The position numbers were made by a program, and so were the translations under genes. A stretch of DNA of 64,000 nucleotides from an uncultured Rhodospirillales bacterium. Its GTDB lineage: Bacteria; Pseudomonadota; Alphaproteobacteria; ATCC43930; CGMCC-115725. Under the pieces are notes generated by a model. That model was not told the origin of the DNA and did not search any database. It saw only the letters and a program-made list of their open reading frames with translations. Below are positions 27,798 to 42,422 of the stretch, piece after piece. The DNA lies in the NCBI GenBank assembly GCA_903828515.1, contig CAIKMD010000007.1, forward strand, positions 558,001 through 622,000, read 5' to 3'. The number at the start of each line of letters is the position of its first letter. The stretch's first letter is position 1.

Positions 27798-28850
27798 ATG
27801 ACGGATTCGGCGCAAAGCCAGTCGGTGAAATTGGCGGAAGCGGCCTGCAAGGCGATGGCGATGCAAGGCATTCCGCCGACGCCGCAGAATTACGCGGTCT
27901 GGTATGCCTATGCCGCCGGCACGATGCCGAAGCTCACCGCGCAGATCGACGAACTCGCCGCGCGTCAGCAAGCCTTCACCGCCGAGATCAGCGCCGAGCT
28001 CTACAAGGCCCATTTCGGCGGCGGCGTCGAATCGGTCGAGGTGCTGGAAACCGGTACGCGCCTCCATTCGGTCATCGATCAGGTGCGGCGCTATCTCGAC
28101 GATCATGCCGGCACGGTCGGTGATTTCGAGAACACGCTCGACACATTCTCCACCGCGATCGGCGGCTCGCAGCCGGCGGAGAAGGTGCGCGCGCTGATCG
28201 CCGACCTGATCCGCGAAACCCAGTTGATGGCCGAGCGCAATTACACCCTCGAGGGCCGGTTGGGGACGATCGCCAGCGAGGTCACCGAGTTGCGGGAAAA
28301 CCTTCAGGTCGTGCAGCGCGAGGCGCTCACCGACGGGCTGACCGGAATCCCGAACCGCAAATTTTTCGACACGCGTCTCGCCGAGGCCGCCCGCGAGGCG
28401 ATGCGCGACGGCGAGGCGATGAGTCTTCTTTTGGGCGACATCGATTTTTTCAAGCGCTTCAACGACAGTTTCGGCCACCAGATCGGCGATCAGGTGTTGA
28501 AGCTGGTCGCGCGCACGCTCAGCGATTCGGTCAAGGGTCGCGATACGCCCGCGCGTTTCGGCGGCGAGGAATTCGCGATCATCCTGCCGCGCACCAATCT
28601 GAAACAGGCCACAATCGTCGCTGACCAGATCCGCGCCGCGGTGATGCGGCGGAAATTCGTCGGCAAGGATTCGCGCGACGATTACGGCAGCGTGACGATT
28701 TCCTTCGGCGTGGCGCAGTATCGCGCGAACGAGTCCCTGACCGATCTGATCGGCCGTGCCGACGGCGCGCTCTATCACGCCAAGCACGAAGGCCGCAATC
28801 GCGTCTCGACCGAGTTGAACGCACCCGCCGAGACCGCCAAAGCCTCTTAA
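27798..28850 (+). CDS. GGDEF-domain diguanylate cyclase
   Basis: DGLTGIPNRKFFDTRL; LLGDIDFFKRFNDSFGHQIGDQVL; RFGGEEFAIILP. Confidence 0.95.
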   Translation: MTDSAQSQSVKLAEAACKAMAMQGIPPTPQNYAVWYAYAAGTMPKLTAQIDELAARQQAFTAEISAELYKAHFGGGVESVEVLETGTRLHSVIDQVRRYLDDHAGTVGDFENTLDTFSTAIGGSQPAEKVRALIADLIRETQLMAERNYTLEGRLGTIASEVTELRENLQVVQREALTDGLTGIPNRKFFDTRLAEAAREAMRDGEAMSLLLGDIDFFKRFNDSFGHQIGDQVLKLVARTLSDSVKGRDTPARFGGEEFAIILPRTNLKQATIVADQIRAAVMRRKFVGKDSRDDYGSVTISFGVAQYRANESLTDLIGRADGALYHAKHEGRNRVSTELNAPAETAKAS

Positions 28851-30112
28851 GGTCCCGGCACCGCACCGCCGGGAAGCCACGACACCCAACCCGTCCCGAC
28901 CAGCCAGATCATCGCGAAGAGCATCGAGATCAGCGTATAGGGCACGCTGGCGCGGGCATATTCCGTGAAGGTGAGGCGAACGCCGAGCGCCTCGGCCCGC
29001 TCGATCGCGATTAGGGTGGCGAGCGAACCCAGCAGGGTGAGATTGGCCGCCAACGAGTTCATGACGGCGATGGCATAAAGCGGTCCGTGCGGCGGGTTGG
29101 GCCAGATCTGCAGGAGCAGAATGGTCGCCGGCGTATTGCCGATCGTGTTGCTCATGAGGAGACTCATCGGCGCGAGCACCAGCATGTTGTCGGGCATCAT
29201 GCCGCGCTCCTGCAGCCAGGACACGATGCTGAAGGGGATGCCGCTATCGGCGAGCGAACCCGATACCGCGAACAGGCAGACGAACAGCAACAGCAGCGGC
29301 CAGTCGACCGCGGAGATCATGATGCGGTTGGTGAAACGTCGGTTGGTGAGCAGCGCCGCCGCGATCAGCAGCCCGCCGAGTTCGCGCGGCAACGGCGTCG
29401 CGAAGAGCATGAGCAGCAGGACCATGCCGGCGAGACCCTTCCAGGTCTGGGCCCGGTCATGCGGATGACGCGGCACCTCGGCGATGCCGCCCTCCGGCAC
29501 CGGCGCCTCGAACCGATCGCGCCACAGGAACCAGGTCACCGCGAAGACCGAGCCGAGTCCCAGCAACGCCGGCACGAGTCCGGCCTGCAGGAACAGGCGG
29601 AAGCTCAGTTCGCCCAACTGGCCGATCAGGATGTTGGGCGGACTGCCGATCAGGGTCGCGGCCGAACCGGCATTGGCGGCGCCGCCCAGCGCGATCACAT
29701 AGGGCCGTGGGTCGAGCGCGCGGGCCTGGGCGCCGACGATGATGAGCGGCGCCATCGTCAGGACCACGAGTTCGTTGGCGAGCAGCGCCGAGAGGCCGCC
29801 GCCGACCACGACGGTCAGCGCGAGCAGCATGGTGGGACTGTCGGCCCGTCGCATGATCCATTCGACCGCCAGTTCGAAGAACCCGGCCGAGGCGAATTGC
29901 GCCGAGATGATCATCAGCGCGAACAGCAAGACGAGGGTCGAGACGTCGATATTGGCGCCGAGCTGATCGAGCGTGACCGTCTGCGTCGTCAGCAGGACGA
30001 TCACCCCGAGCAGGGCGATGCCGGTCCGGTCGATCTGCAGATGCGGCAGCCGTCCTGCTGCCATCCCGAGATAGGTGCAGAGGAAGACCAGAATGATGAT
30101 GACGGTATGCAT
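28847..30112 (-). CDS. SLC13/ArsB-like anion permease
   Basis: ~10-TM protein; VVLTMAPLIIVGAQ, GGAANAGSAATLIGSPPNILIGQ, LLMSNTIGNTPATILLLQ. Confidence 0.88.
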   Translation of the reverse strand: MHTVIIILVFLCTYLGMAAGRLPHLQIDRTGIALLGVIVLLTTQTVTLDQLGANIDVSTLVLLFALMIISAQFASAGFFELAVEWIMRRADSPTMLLALTVVVGGGLSALLANELVVLTMAPLIIVGAQARALDPRPYVIALGGAANAGSAATLIGSPPNILIGQLGELSFRLFLQAGLVPALLGLGSVFAVTWFLWRDRFEAPVPEGGIAEVPRHPHDRAQTWKGLAGMVLLLMLFATPLPRELGGLLIAAALLTNRRFTNRIMISAVDWPLLLLFVCLFAVSGSLADSGIPFSIVSWLQERGMMPDNMLVLAPMSLLMSNTIGNTPATILLLQIWPNPPHGPLYAIAVMNSLAANLTLLGSLATLIAIERAEALGVRLTFTEYARASVPYTLISMLFAMIWLVGTGWVSWLPGGAVPGP

Positions 30113-30231
30113 GGTCCGGCGCGGAAGCTGACTTCCATCATATGGGGTTTCGCGGGCGAACGCGCGGGGGATTTGAGCGCAAGGACGTCGTTCGCCTGGG
30201 ATTTTTGCGCCGGATGCTCTATAGCGGGACG

Positions 30232-32457
30232 ATGTCCGAACCCCTGAGCGCGCCGCTCGAATCAGGCTCAAGCGTGGCCGCGCCGGCCTTTTACGCGGCC
30301 GGGCTCAACGACGCCCAGCGTCTCGCCGTCGAGACGGTGGATGGGCCGGTCCTGGTCCTGGCCGGCGCCGGCACCGGCAAGACGCGCGTGCTGACGACGC
30401 GGCTCGCCCATATCCTCGCGACTCGCCGTGCCTGGCCGTCGCAGCTCCTCGCCGTCACCTTCACCAACCGGGCCGCGACCGAGATGCGCGAGCGGCTGGA
30501 GCGCCAGATCGGCGAACGCGCCGAGGGGCTCTGGCTCGGGACGTTCCATGCCATCGCCGCGCGCATCCTGCGCCGCCATCCCGAAGCGGTCGGCCTGAAG
30601 CCCAATTTCACCATCCTCGACGCCGACGACCAGTTGCGGCTGGTCAAGCAGATCCTGGCCGCCGAGAACATCGACGACAAACGCTGGCCGGCGCGCACCG
30701 TGCTGGGCGCGATGGAGCGCTGGAAGGATCGCGGCCTGGTGCCCGACAAGGTGCCCGAGGCCGAGCGCGGCGAGATCGCCAATGGCCGGCTGATCGAGCT
30801 TTATCGGCTCTATCAGGAACGGCTGCGCGCGCTCAACGCCGCCGATTTCGGCGACCTGCTGCTGCACGGCCTGACGATTTTCGCGACGCGGCCGGAAATC
30901 CTCGCCGATTACCAGCAGCGGTTTAAGTACATCCTGGTCGACGAATATCAGGACACCAATGTCGCGCAATATCTCTGGCTGCGGCTGCTGGCGCAAAAGC
31001 ACCGCAATCTGTGCTGCGTCGGCGACGACGACCAGTCGATCTATTCCTGGCGCGGCGCCGAGATCGGCAACATCCTGCGTTTCGAAAAGGATTTCCCCGG
31101 CGCCGCGATCATCCGCCTCGAACAGAATTACCGTTCGACGCCACATATTCTGGCCGCGGCCTCGGCGCTGATCGCCCAGAACGAAGGCCGGCTCGGCAAG
31201 ACGCTATGGACCCAATCCAACGAGGGCGACCGCGTCGTCTTGCGCGGGGTCTGGGACGGCGAGGAAGAGGCGCGCTGGGTCGGCGACGAGATCGAGGCGA
31301 TGCACGCCAAGGGCGGCAAGCTCTCCGAGGTCGCGATCCTGGTCCGCGCCGGGTTCCAGACCCGCGAATTCGAGGAACGCTTTCTCACCCTCGGCCTGCC
31401 CTATCGCGTGATCGGCGGCCTGCGCTTTTACGAGCGCCAGGAAATTCGCGACGCGCTCGCCTATCTGCGCCTCGTTCATCAGCCGGCCGACGATCTCGCT
31501 TTCGAGCGCATCGTCAACCTGCCGCGCCGGGGCATCGGCGACACGACCATGCAGACTCTCCACACGCTGGCGCGCGCGCGGGCGATGCCGTTGAACGAGG
31601 CGGCGCAGGACGTGATCACCACCGACGAACTGAAGCCGGCGGCGCGCCGGGCGCTCGGCAGTTTCATCAACGACGTCGCGCGCTGGCGCGGGCTCGCCGA
31701 TACGCTGCCGCATCCCGAACTGGCGGCGCAGATCCTCGACGAGTCGGGCTATACCGCGATGTGGCAGGCCGACAAATCGCCCGACGCGCCGGGCCGGCTC
31801 GAGAATTTGAAGGAACTGGTCGCGGCGATGGCCGAGTTCGAGAACCTCGCCGGGTTCCTCGAACATGTCAGCTTGGTCATGGAAAACGCCGCTGATAATT
31901 CGAGCGACATGGTCAATCTGATGACGCTGCACGGCGCCAAGGGGCTGGAATTCGACACCGTGTTCCTGCCCGGCTGGGAGGAGGGTCTGTTCCCGCACCA
32001 GCGCGCGATGGATGAAAGCGGCTTGAAGGGGCTTGAGGAAGAGCGTCGCCTTGCCTATGTCGGCCTGACGCGCGCGCGCCGGCACGCCTCGGTGTCCTAT
32101 GCCGCCAATCGCCGCATCCACGGCCAGTGGCAGGCCGCGATGCCGTCGCGCTTCGTCGGTGAATTGCCGCAAGACCATATCGATTCGATCGCCGAGCCGG
32201 GTCTCTATCCGCGCGCCGGCAAGCTGGAAGAAGCCTGGTCGTCGGGACCGAGTTTTTACGGCAAGCGGGCGACCGCGCCGTTGCTCGCGCCGGTGGCCGC
32301 CACGACCACGCCGGGCGGCTTCAATCGCGGCGACCGGATCTTCCACCAGAAATTCGGTTATGGCACGGTGCGCTCGGTCGAGGGCGCCAAGCTCGCGATC
32401 ACCTTCGAAAAGGCCGGCGACAAAATGGTGATGGACAGCTTTGTCGAAAAAGCCTGA
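30232..32457 (+). CDS. UvrD/PcrA-type DNA helicase
   Basis: LNDAQRLAVETVDGPVLVLAGAGTGKTRVLTTRLAHIL; VDEYQDTNVAQYLWL; VGDDDQSIYSWRGA; TLHGAKGLEFDTVFLPGWEEGLFP. Confidence 0.95.
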   Translation: MSEPLSAPLESGSSVAAPAFYAAGLNDAQRLAVETVDGPVLVLAGAGTGKTRVLTTRLAHILATRRAWPSQLLAVTFTNRAATEMRERLERQIGERAEGLWLGTFHAIAARILRRHPEAVGLKPNFTILDADDQLRLVKQILAAENIDDKRWPARTVLGAMERWKDRGLVPDKVPEAERGEIANGRLIELYRLYQERLRALNAADFGDLLLHGLTIFATRPEILADYQQRFKYILVDEYQDTNVAQYLWLRLLAQKHRNLCCVGDDDQSIYSWRGAEIGNILRFEKDFPGAAIIRLEQNYRSTPHILAAASALIAQNEGRLGKTLWTQSNEGDRVVLRGVWDGEEEARWVGDEIEAMHAKGGKLSEVAILVRAGFQTREFEERFLTLGLPYRVIGGLRFYERQEIRDALAYLRLVHQPADDLAFERIVNLPRRGIGDTTMQTLHTLARARAMPLNEAAQDVITTDELKPAARRALGSFINDVARWRGLADTLPHPELAAQILDESGYTAMWQADKSPDAPGRLENLKELVAAMAEFENLAGFLEHVSLVMENAADNSSDMVNLMTLHGAKGLEFDTVFLPGWEEGLFPHQRAMDESGLKGLEEERRLAYVGLTRARRHASVSYAANRRIHGQWQAAMPSRFVGELPQDHIDSIAEPGLYPRAGKLEEAWSSGPSFYGKRATAPLLAPVAATTTPGGFNRGDRIFHQKFGYGTVRSVEGAKLAITFEKAGDKMVMDSFVEKA

Positions 32458-33394
32458 ACGCCGGCGCAGCACCGCTTTCAGCGGATTATGGCGGGTCGCG
32501 GCCACGGCGCCCGATGCGGAGTCGGCTGCCGCCATCGCCGATGCGTTTGACGAACTCGGTGCGGTCAGCGCCTTCGAGGACAAACCCGGCGGCTCGTGGC
32601 GCGTCGAAGGCTTGAGTGCCGAGACCCCCGATCGTGGCGGCATCGCCGGGCGCCTGGCGCTGGCGTGGCTAAACCTTGCCGGTCCGCCGCCCGAATTGCT
32701 GTGGGAACGCGTGCCGCAAGAGGATTGGCTCGTCAACAACCAGGCGAGTTTTCCGCCCCTCGTCATCGGCCGCTATTTCATTTACGGCTCGCATCATGCC
32801 GGCGGCGTGCCGCCCGGTCGCATCGGTTTGCTGATCGATGCGGCGACCGCGTTCGGCACCGGCGAGCACGCGACGACGCGGGGTTGTCTTCTCGCGCTCG
32901 ACGCGGTCACGCGCCAGATGCGCCCGGCCAAAATTCTCGACATGGGCACCGGCACCGGCGTGCTGGCGATCGCGGCGGCTAAGACCCGCCATCGCCGCGT
33001 CGTCGCGCGCGACATCGATGCCGAGGCCGCGCGGGTTGCCGGGCATAACGCGCGGCGCAACGGCGTGGCGTCCTTGGTCGCGACGGGACGCAGCGCCGGC
33101 TATGCCAACCGCGCGGTGATCAGCCGCCGCCCTTACGACCTCATCCTCGCCAACATTCTTGCGCGGCCGCTGACGCGAATGGCGCGCGATCTCGGCGCGG
33201 CCCTGGCGCCCGGCGGCATTGCGATTCTCTCGGGCCTGCTGACCTGGCAGGAAAAAGACGTGCTCGCGGCGCATCGCCTGCAAGGCTTGACGCTGCGTCA
33301 ACGGATCGTCATCGATGGCTGGTGCACGCTGGTTCTCGCGCGCGGCCGTTTTCGTCCCTTTCGCTCGAACAACAACAAGCGCGTGACTCCATGA
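32441..33394 (+). CDS. prmA: Ribosomal protein L11 methyltransferase
   Basis: DAATAFGTGEHATTRGCLLAL; ILDMGTGTGVLAIAAAK; possible TTG start overlapping the helicase. Confidence 0.87.
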   Translation: MSKKPERRRSTAFSGLWRVAATAPDAESAAAIADAFDELGAVSAFEDKPGGSWRVEGLSAETPDRGGIAGRLALAWLNLAGPPPELLWERVPQEDWLVNNQASFPPLVIGRYFIYGSHHAGGVPPGRIGLLIDAATAFGTGEHATTRGCLLALDAVTRQMRPAKILDMGTGTGVLAIAAAKTRHRRVVARDIDAEAARVAGHNARRNGVASLVATGRSAGYANRAVISRRPYDLILANILARPLTRMARDLGAALAPGGIAILSGLLTWQEKDVLAAHRLQGLTLRQRIVIDGWCTLVLARGRFRPFRSNNNKRVTP

Positions 33395-34227
33395 GCATGA
33401 TCCAGGCCATCATCATCGCGATCCTGCAGGGCGTGACCGAACTCTTTCCGGTGTCGAGTCTCGGGCATGCGGTCGTGCTGCCGCGACTGTTCGGCTGGAG
33501 CATCGATCAGTCCGCGCCCGATTTTCTGCCGTTTCTCGTCGTGCTGCATCTCGGCACGGCGGCGGCGCTGCTGATTTACTTCTGGCGCGATTGGCTCGGG
33601 CTTGGGCTCGCCTTCATCGGCCTGGGGCCCAGCGAGGAACGGCGCGCGCAATGGCGGCTCTTGTGGATGATCATCGTGGCGACAATTCCGGCGGCGATCC
33701 TCGGCCTCGTTCTCGAGAAACTGTTCAAGAGCCTGTTCGGCGTACCCTCGATCGCCGCGTTCTTTCTCATCGTCAACGGCGGCATCCTCTTTTTCGGCGA
33801 GCGCCTGCGGCGGCGCGCCGGCGACAAGACGATCGCCCAGATGACCTGGCTCAGCGCGCTGATCATCGGGACGGCGCAGGCCTTCGCGCTGATCCCCGGC
33901 ATCTCGCGCTCGGGTTCCACGATGGTGAGCGGCCTCGTGCTCGGCATGCATCACAAGGACGCGGCGCATTTTTCGTTCCTGATCGCGACGCCGGTCATTC
34001 TCGGCGCCGGCATCCTCGAAGTGCCGCATCTGCTCCATGCGGGCTCGGCGGGAATCGGCAACGTCGCCTGGATCGCGGGCGGCGTCGCGGGGATCACCGC
34101 TTATGCCAGCACGGCTTTCCTCATGCGCTATTTCGGGCGCCACGATTTTCAGGCGCTGGACCCGTTCGCCTATTACTGCGCGGCGTTCGGCGCGGCGTCG
34201 CTCGGGTTTTTGATCCTGCTCGGCTGA
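33391..34227 (+). CDS. uppP: Undecaprenyl-diphosphatase
   Basis: IIIAILQGVTELFPVSSLGHAVVLP; ALIPGISRSGSTMVSGLVLGM. Confidence 0.95.
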   Translation: MSMIQAIIIAILQGVTELFPVSSLGHAVVLPRLFGWSIDQSAPDFLPFLVVLHLGTAAALLIYFWRDWLGLGLAFIGLGPSEERRAQWRLLWMIIVATIPAAILGLVLEKLFKSLFGVPSIAAFFLIVNGGILFFGERLRRRAGDKTIAQMTWLSALIIGTAQAFALIPGISRSGSTMVSGLVLGMHHKDAAHFSFLIATPVILGAGILEVPHLLHAGSAGIGNVAWIAGGVAGITAYASTAFLMRYFGRHDFQALDPFAYYCAAFGAASLGFLILLG

Positions 34228-34231
34228 ACGA

Positions 34232-35242
34232 TCAGACGACGTGGTCGGGAACGAGCACGCAGGGGTGCTCGGGATCGCCGGTTTCGACCTGGATTGTGGC
34301 GTGGCCGATGCCGAAGCGCGCTTCGAGGTCGTCCGAGATCCGCGCCAGCATGGCATCGCCCGGATGCCCGCCCGGCATGACGAGGTGGCTGGTCAACGCC
34401 GTGCTCGTCGTGCTCATCGGCCAGATATGCAGATCATGGACGGCGGTGACGCCCGGAATGGCGGCCAGATGATTGCGCACGGTTTCGGGATCGATGCTCG
34501 GCGGCACCGCTTGCAGCGCCATGCCGAGCGACTGCCGCAAGAGCCGCCAGGTGCCGATCACGATGACGAGCGAGATGACAAGGCTGACGGCGGGATCGAG
34601 CCACAGCCAGTTGGTGCCGAGGATGAGCGCGCCCGATGCCACCACGCCGACGCTCACCGCGACGTCGCCCAGCATGTGGATGAACGCGCTGCGGACATTG
34701 AGGTCGTGCTGGTGACCGTGGCCGCCGAGCATCCAGGCGGAAATACCGTTGATGACGATCCCCGCACCGGCGACCACGATCATGGTCATGCCGGCGACAG
34801 GTTCCGGTGCGGTGAGCCGATGAATCGCTTCGACCGCGATGCCGCCGACGGCGATCAGCAGGATGAGCGCATTGAGGAGCGCCGCGAGGATCGACGAGCC
34901 GCGTAGGCCGTAGGTATAGCGCGCGGTCGGCAAGCGCCGGCCGAGCACGCTCGCGGTCCACGCGGCGACGAGGCCGATGACGTCGCTGAAATTGTGGCCG
35001 GCATCGGCGAGCAACGCCATCGAGTGGCCGAGGATGCCGAACGCGCCTTCGACGATGACGAAGCCGACATTGAGCGCGGTCGCGATCGCGAAGATCGCGC
35101 CGAGCGAGCCGGAATCGACATTGGGGTGGTGATGGTCGTGGTGATGATGATCACGTTGCTCATGACCATGATGGGCATGGTCATGAGCGTGATGTCCGTG
35201 ATCGTGGACCCCGTGTTGTTCAGCAGGGGGAATCGGCACCAT
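34232..35242 (-). CDS. Cation diffusion facilitator (CDF) zinc/cobalt-type efflux protein
   Basis: His-rich N terminus HGVHDHGHHAHDHAHHGHEQRDHHHHDHHH; GHSMALLADAGHNFSDVIGLVAAW; start taken at MVPIPPAEQ. Confidence 0.93.
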   Translation of the reverse strand: MVPIPPAEQHGVHDHGHHAHDHAHHGHEQRDHHHHDHHHPNVDSGSLGAIFAIATALNVGFVIVEGAFGILGHSMALLADAGHNFSDVIGLVAAWTASVLGRRLPTARYTYGLRGSSILAALLNALILLIAVGGIAVEAIHRLTAPEPVAGMTMIVVAGAGIVINGISAWMLGGHGHQHDLNVRSAFIHMLGDVAVSVGVVASGALILGTNWLWLDPAVSLVISLVIVIGTWRLLRQSLGMALQAVPPSIDPETVRNHLAAIPGVTAVHDLHIWPMSTTSTALTSHLVMPGGHPGDAMLARISDDLEARFGIGHATIQVETGDPEHPCVLVPDHVV

Positions 35243-35306
35243 ATCCACAGTCTGTGCCGAATCGCCGCCAAAAGCGAGGGTGGCGGCCCCGATTTTAGGG
35301 TCGAAT

Positions 35307-35534
35307 TTAGGCGGCGCGGCGGTTGTCGTTGCCGACGAGGCCGGTGGCCTGGGCGCGGGCGGCGTCATGGATGTCCCGGGCGAACAGATAGGGAATGTCC
35401 GAGCGCGTGATGCCGATATCGGCCAGCGAGCGGTCGTCGAGGGAGTTCAATTCCTCATAGGCGACCTGGGTCCGGCGCCAGTTGAGGTAAGCCGCTTTGG
35501 CATAGTGCGCTGTAGAAAGGAAAAAATCGAACAT
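35307..35534 (-). CDS. DUF1127-containing small protein
   Basis: MFDFFLSTAHYAKAAYLNWRRTQVAYEELNSLDDRSLADIGITRSDIPYLF. Confidence 0.9.
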   Translation of the reverse strand: MFDFFLSTAHYAKAAYLNWRRTQVAYEELNSLDDRSLADIGITRSDIPYLFARDIHDAARAQATGLVGNDNRRAA

Positions 35535-35852
35535 GGGAACAACTCCTTTAGGAAACGGACGAAGCGCTGATATTGCGTTGCACAATAGGTAAGCCTTATT
35601 GCCAGAATATTGAGGGGGAAAGACTGTTCATCAGCCATGCTTAGACCGCATGGCACATTCATAAATGCGAAAGAGATCTTGATAATGAGGTATGGCTAAC
35701 GCATATATACGCCGATGAACGGTAAAAGCGTTCTTTAGGGCAGGGCAGGTCGCGATTCCTGAATTTTACGAAACAAAGCCAATTTTTGGGCGGCCGGAAT
35801 TTCTTTGCGGAGCCCCGGCGTTCTGCCAAGCTTTGCGCCATCGGAGGACGTG

Positions 35853-37649
35853 ATGGATGAAGGTCGGAAGCTGCGTCGCGGCGATACCGCTGAGCGTTTG
35901 GCCCAACTCCGCGCGGAGCTGAAGCGCCGGGGCCTCGACGGCTTCCTGGTGCCGCGCACCGACGAATATCAGGGCGAGTACGTTCCGGCCTCGGCGCAAC
36001 GCTTGGCCTGGCTGACCGGTTTTACCGGCTCGGCCGGCCTCGCCGTGGTGTTGTCCGACGCCGCCGCGATCTTCGTCGACGGGCGCTACACGCTCCAAGC
36101 CGCGACCGAGGTCGACGGCGCCCTGTTTCAGCATCGCCATATCAGCGACGAGCCGGCATCCGAGTGGATCGCGACATCGCTCAAGGTCGGCGCGACACTG
36201 GGCTATGATTCCCGCCTGCACACGCTGGGCGAGGTCGATCGCTATCGCGCCGCTGCCGAAAAGGCGGGCGGCAAGCTGGCCGCGCTCGACGACAATCCGA
36301 TCGATTCGGTGTGGACGGATCGTCCCGCGCCGCCGCTCGAACCGGTGGTGCCGCAGGAAATGCGCTTCGCCGGCGAAAGCGCCGCTGATAAGCGTAAACG
36401 GATCGCGGCGTCACTCGCCACGGGCGTCGAGGCCGCGGTGCTGACCGCGCCCGACTCGATCGCCTGGCTCCTGAACATTCGCGGCGGCGACGTGCCGCAT
36501 ACGCCGTTGCCGCTGAGCTTTGCCGTGCTCCATCGCGATGCCTCGGTCGATCTGTTCATCGATCGCCGCAAGCTCACGCCCGGTTTGGACGCTCATCTCG
36601 GGCCGTCGGTGCGGATCGCCGATCCGGCATCGTTCGGCGCGTTTCTCGAAAATCTCGCGGCGTCGGGCAAGCGGGTGCAGGCCGATCCCGGCAGTGCTGC
36701 TGCCTGGGTGTTCGATCGCTTGGGCGATGCGGTGCAGCGCGCGCCCGATCCCTGCGCCTTGCCGAAAGCTTGCAAAAATACGGTCGAACTCGACGGCACG
36801 CGCGCGGCGCATCGCCGCGACGGCGCGGCGCTGACGCGGTTCCTCGCCTGGCTCGCGCGCAACGCTGGTGCGGGAACCTTGCGCGAGATCGCGGTCTCCG
36901 ACCGGCTCGAGGAATTTCGCCGCACCGGCGATTTCTTCCGCGACCTCAGCTTCCCGACGATTTCGGGCGCGGGCAGCAACGGCGCGATCGTCCATTACCA
37001 CGCCATGCCGGATACCGAACGCACGCTCGAAAACGGGAGCCTCTATCTGGTCGATTCCGGCGCGCAGTATCTCGACGGCACCACCGATGTGACGCGCACG
37101 GTGGCGATCGGCACCCCCACGCCCGAGATGAAAGACCGTTTCACCCGCGTGCTCAAGGGACATATCGCGCTGGCGCTCTGTCGTTTCCCTTCCGGCACGA
37201 CGGGCTCGCAGCTCGACGCAATGGCGCGCGCGCCGCTGTGGCAGGTCGGGCTCGATTACGATCACGGCACCGGCCACGGCGTCGGCTCCTATCTCGGCGT
37301 CCACGAAGGACCGCAGCGGATTTCGAAGCAACCCAACGCACAACGGTTGATGCCGGGCATGATCGTCTCGAACGAACCGGGCTATTACAAAACCGGCGCT
37401 TACGGCATCCGGATCGAGAATCTGGTGGTGGTGGAAAAACTCGGCGTGGGCGAAGGCGGGCGCGATCTGCTCGGGTTCGAGACCATCACACTCGCCCCGA
37501 TCGACCGCAACGCGATCGACAAGAGCCTGCTGGAAACCCATGAGGTCGAATGGCTCGACGCCTATCATGCCCGGGTGGCGGCCGAATTACTGCCCTTGGT
37601 CGATACTGAAATCGCGACCTGGCTCAAGGACGCGACGCGGCCTCTCTAA
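35853..37649 (+). CDS. Aminopeptidase P family (Xaa-Pro aminopeptidase)
   Basis: M24 motifs: YLVDSGAQYLDGTTDVTRTVAIG, DYDHGTGHGVGSYLGVHEGPQRI, GMIVSNEPGYY. Confidence 0.95.
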   Translation: MDEGRKLRRGDTAERLAQLRAELKRRGLDGFLVPRTDEYQGEYVPASAQRLAWLTGFTGSAGLAVVLSDAAAIFVDGRYTLQAATEVDGALFQHRHISDEPASEWIATSLKVGATLGYDSRLHTLGEVDRYRAAAEKAGGKLAALDDNPIDSVWTDRPAPPLEPVVPQEMRFAGESAADKRKRIAASLATGVEAAVLTAPDSIAWLLNIRGGDVPHTPLPLSFAVLHRDASVDLFIDRRKLTPGLDAHLGPSVRIADPASFGAFLENLAASGKRVQADPGSAAAWVFDRLGDAVQRAPDPCALPKACKNTVELDGTRAAHRRDGAALTRFLAWLARNAGAGTLREIAVSDRLEEFRRTGDFFRDLSFPTISGAGSNGAIVHYHAMPDTERTLENGSLYLVDSGAQYLDGTTDVTRTVAIGTPTPEMKDRFTRVLKGHIALALCRFPSGTTGSQLDAMARAPLWQVGLDYDHGTGHGVGSYLGVHEGPQRISKQPNAQRLMPGMIVSNEPGYYKTGAYGIRIENLVVVEKLGVGEGGRDLLGFETITLAPIDRNAIDKSLLETHEVEWLDAYHARVAAELLPLVDTEIATWLKDATRPL

Positions 37650-37674
37650 GAAGCCTCTTACCTCGTCACGCGCT

Positions 37675-37720
37675 GTGCGATTTTCATACAGTCGTCTGCC
37701 GGAAGACCTTAACTGCCAGC
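37675..37720 (-). pseudogene. Decayed duplicate of the ligA 3' end
   Basis: By-eye alignment to 38581-38626 gives roughly 36 of 46 matching positions with one indel; encodes LAVKVFRQTTV* / MKIAQRVTR* versus [18 protein letters not shown]. Confidence 0.65.
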
Positions 37721-37735
37721 GTCGCGGCTCATCGA

Positions 37736-37839
37736 TTAAGCGGTAGCGGAATCGTTGGAGGCTGTGAGCTGTTTGTATGCGAAAGCTAAAAATGCGACGC
37801 CGAGGGCAATTGCGATAAAACCGCACAGAAGTGATGAAA

Positions 37840-37864
<25 letters not shown>
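37736..37864 (-). CDS. Putative 42-aa single-TM small protein (below ORF-track cutoff)
   Basis: MLARFAEVISSLLCGFIAIALGVAFLAFAYKQLTASNDSATA; GGAG Shine-Dalgarno-like sequence just upstream; overlaps 3' end of 37840..38574. Confidence 0.6.
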
Positions 37865-42379
<4,515 letters not shown>

Positions 42380-42422
42380 CGCGCGGGATGATAGAGCATT
42401 TTCCGGCGAAGGGGAGAGGAGC

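Noticed and set aside
35120-35230. CAT/CAC-rich repetitive stretch
   Set aside because: Explained by the His-rich metal-binding N terminus of the CDF transporter.
35659-35841. 60-aa minus-strand ORF in the DUF1127-pepP gap
   Set aside because: No clear start context, no domain, composition not convincing.
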